Source of the DNA: Rhodobacteraceae bacterium UBA7436 | GTDB lineage: Bacteria; Pseudomonadota; Alphaproteobacteria; Rhodobacterales; Rhodobacteraceae | DNA length: 40,547 nt | NCBI GenBank assembly: GCA_002478745.1 | Contig: DLQI01000083.1 | Span: forward strand, 1-40,547 | Reading direction: 5' to 3' | Shown here: piece by piece, positions 40,074 through 40,547 of the stretch | Layout: every line of letters starts with the position of its first letter | Numbering within the stretch: position 1 is the first letter of the stretch | Translations under genes and position numbers: made by a program | Notes under the pieces: generated by a model | The model's input: only the letters and a program-made list of their open reading frames with translations | Database searches by the model: none | What the model was told of the DNA's origin: nothing

Positions 40074-40493
40074 TCAGAACTTGATCACAATTTTGATCGT
40101 GATTTCAAACTTTGGACCTTTTGATAGAAGACGGACTATGTTTTCGCCCTCGGTCAAACCTTTGTCGCCATACGCGCGATCAATCGCCTCGCCATCAATG
40201 CCATCGAACTTAATTCCCCAAGCCTTTGACAACTTTTGAATAAGCATCTTTGAAAAAACATGTACTTGCTCGCGTTTGTCATAGCCGTTTAGCTCTTTCA
40301 GCTCGCGATCAGAAAACCGAAGATCTACCGGCTTAGGGGCATCTTCACCTTTCTCAACGGTGGCCGCTGCGAGGAGTGCAATTATGAGACCGGAACCACC
40401 TTCAAGCGCGAGGGCTGTTGTAGGAAAAGAAATGGAACTCGCAGCCAGTAATGCGCCGCCTGATGAAAGCAATGTGCGTCGTGAAATCGTCAT
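40074..40493 (-). CDS. Tat-exported small protein, unknown
   Basis: A 139-residue protein with a clear twin-arginine signal: MTISRRTLLSSGG, then a hydrophobic stretch and a cleavage-like FPTTALA at about residue 29. The mature part has a short hydrophobic run (GLIIALLAAATV), charged residues (DLRFSDRELKELNGYDKRE), a helix QVHVFSKMLIQKLSKAWG, and a basic, beta-like end (KGPKFEITIKIVIKF). I know no family. AAAGGAT precedes the ATG as ribosome binding site. It occupies the place where rpsA usually follows cmk. The protein is probably periplasmic and folded before export, as Tat substrates are. Confidence 0.7.
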   Translation of the reverse strand: MTISRRTLLSSGGALLAASSISFPTTALALEGGSGLIIALLAAATVEKGEDAPKPVDLRFSDRELKELNGYDKREQVHVFSKMLIQKLSKAWGIKFDGIDGEAIDRAYGDKGLTEGENIVRLLSKGPKFEITIKIVIKF

Positions 40494-40547
40494 TGATGTA
40501 TCCTTTGGTTAGATTTGATATCCTAAATTGCTGTTAAATACGGCTCA

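Noticed and set aside
1..40547. CRISPR arrays, prophage, insertion sequences, integron or defence islands
   Set aside because: No regularly spaced repeats, transposase, integrase, capsid or nuclease-defence genes were seen; nearly all genes are housekeeping or metabolic.

Overview
The window looks like core chromosome from an alphaproteobacterium of the Rhodobacteraceae, most likely the marine Roseobacter group. Evidence: a Fur-family Irr regulator divergent from fabA-fabB-fabI, a PopZ/DUF2497 protein, a DUF6280-like protein, a SAM/SAH-type riboswitch in front of metK, the run miaB...phoH-ybeY-corC-lnt-metK-trmB, and an aroA...cmk pair. GC content is moderate (roughly 50-55% by eye), low for this family. 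I see no phage, insertion sequence, CRISPR array, plasmid gene or toxin-antitoxin pair. No gene-free stretch exceeds 300 bases; the longest is the ~260-base fabA/irr divergent region.

Layout. (1) 1-7.3 kb: a cut-off tRNA-Cys, pcm, a PopZ-like gene, a YdjM-like membrane protein, a DUF6280-like protein divergent from efp, ygfZ, a TIGR04283-type glycosyltransferase and an MsbA-like ABC exporter. (2) 7.3-13.7 kb: two PLP aminotransferases (serine-glyoxylate type and HisC type), a 58-residue Tat-like peptide, a crotonase and valS. (3) 13.8-22.5 kb, all minus strand: an accessory catabolic block. It holds an enolase-superfamily enzyme, a Zn alcohol dehydrogenase, and a compact run haloacid dehalogenase - threonine/serine dehydratase - EEP-domain protein - pcaD - pcaB - MFS exporter with gaps of only 1-3 bases in its last five genes. 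(4) 22.6-28.7 kb: FKBP isomerase, a one-TM protein, fabI-fabB-fabA, irr, a phytanoyl-CoA dioxygenase-like protein and a possible glycosyltransferase. (5) 28.7-40.5 kb: miaB, a frameshifted OmpA-family gene and a lipoprotein sharing its N-terminal module, phoH-ybeY-corC-lnt, riboswitch-metK, trmB, aroA - membrane protein - cmk, and a Tat-exported unknown.

How the genes fit together. The fab genes make the unsaturated and saturated fatty acid branch, with Irr beside them as an iron-responsive regulator. phoH-ybeY-corC-lnt joins RNA maturation to envelope lipoprotein acylation. metK is probably controlled by a riboswitch that masks its ribosome binding site. aroA, a small membrane protein and cmk are translationally coupled.

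I found no clear new multi-gene system. The best leads are: a one-base frameshift in the signal peptide of the OmpA-family gene, the module it shares with the next lipoprotein, a compositionally foreign patch inside valS, a pcaD-pcaB pair without pcaC/H/G in an odd operon, an unknown membrane protein coupled between aroA and cmk, and two strong inverted repeats upstream of efp and valS.
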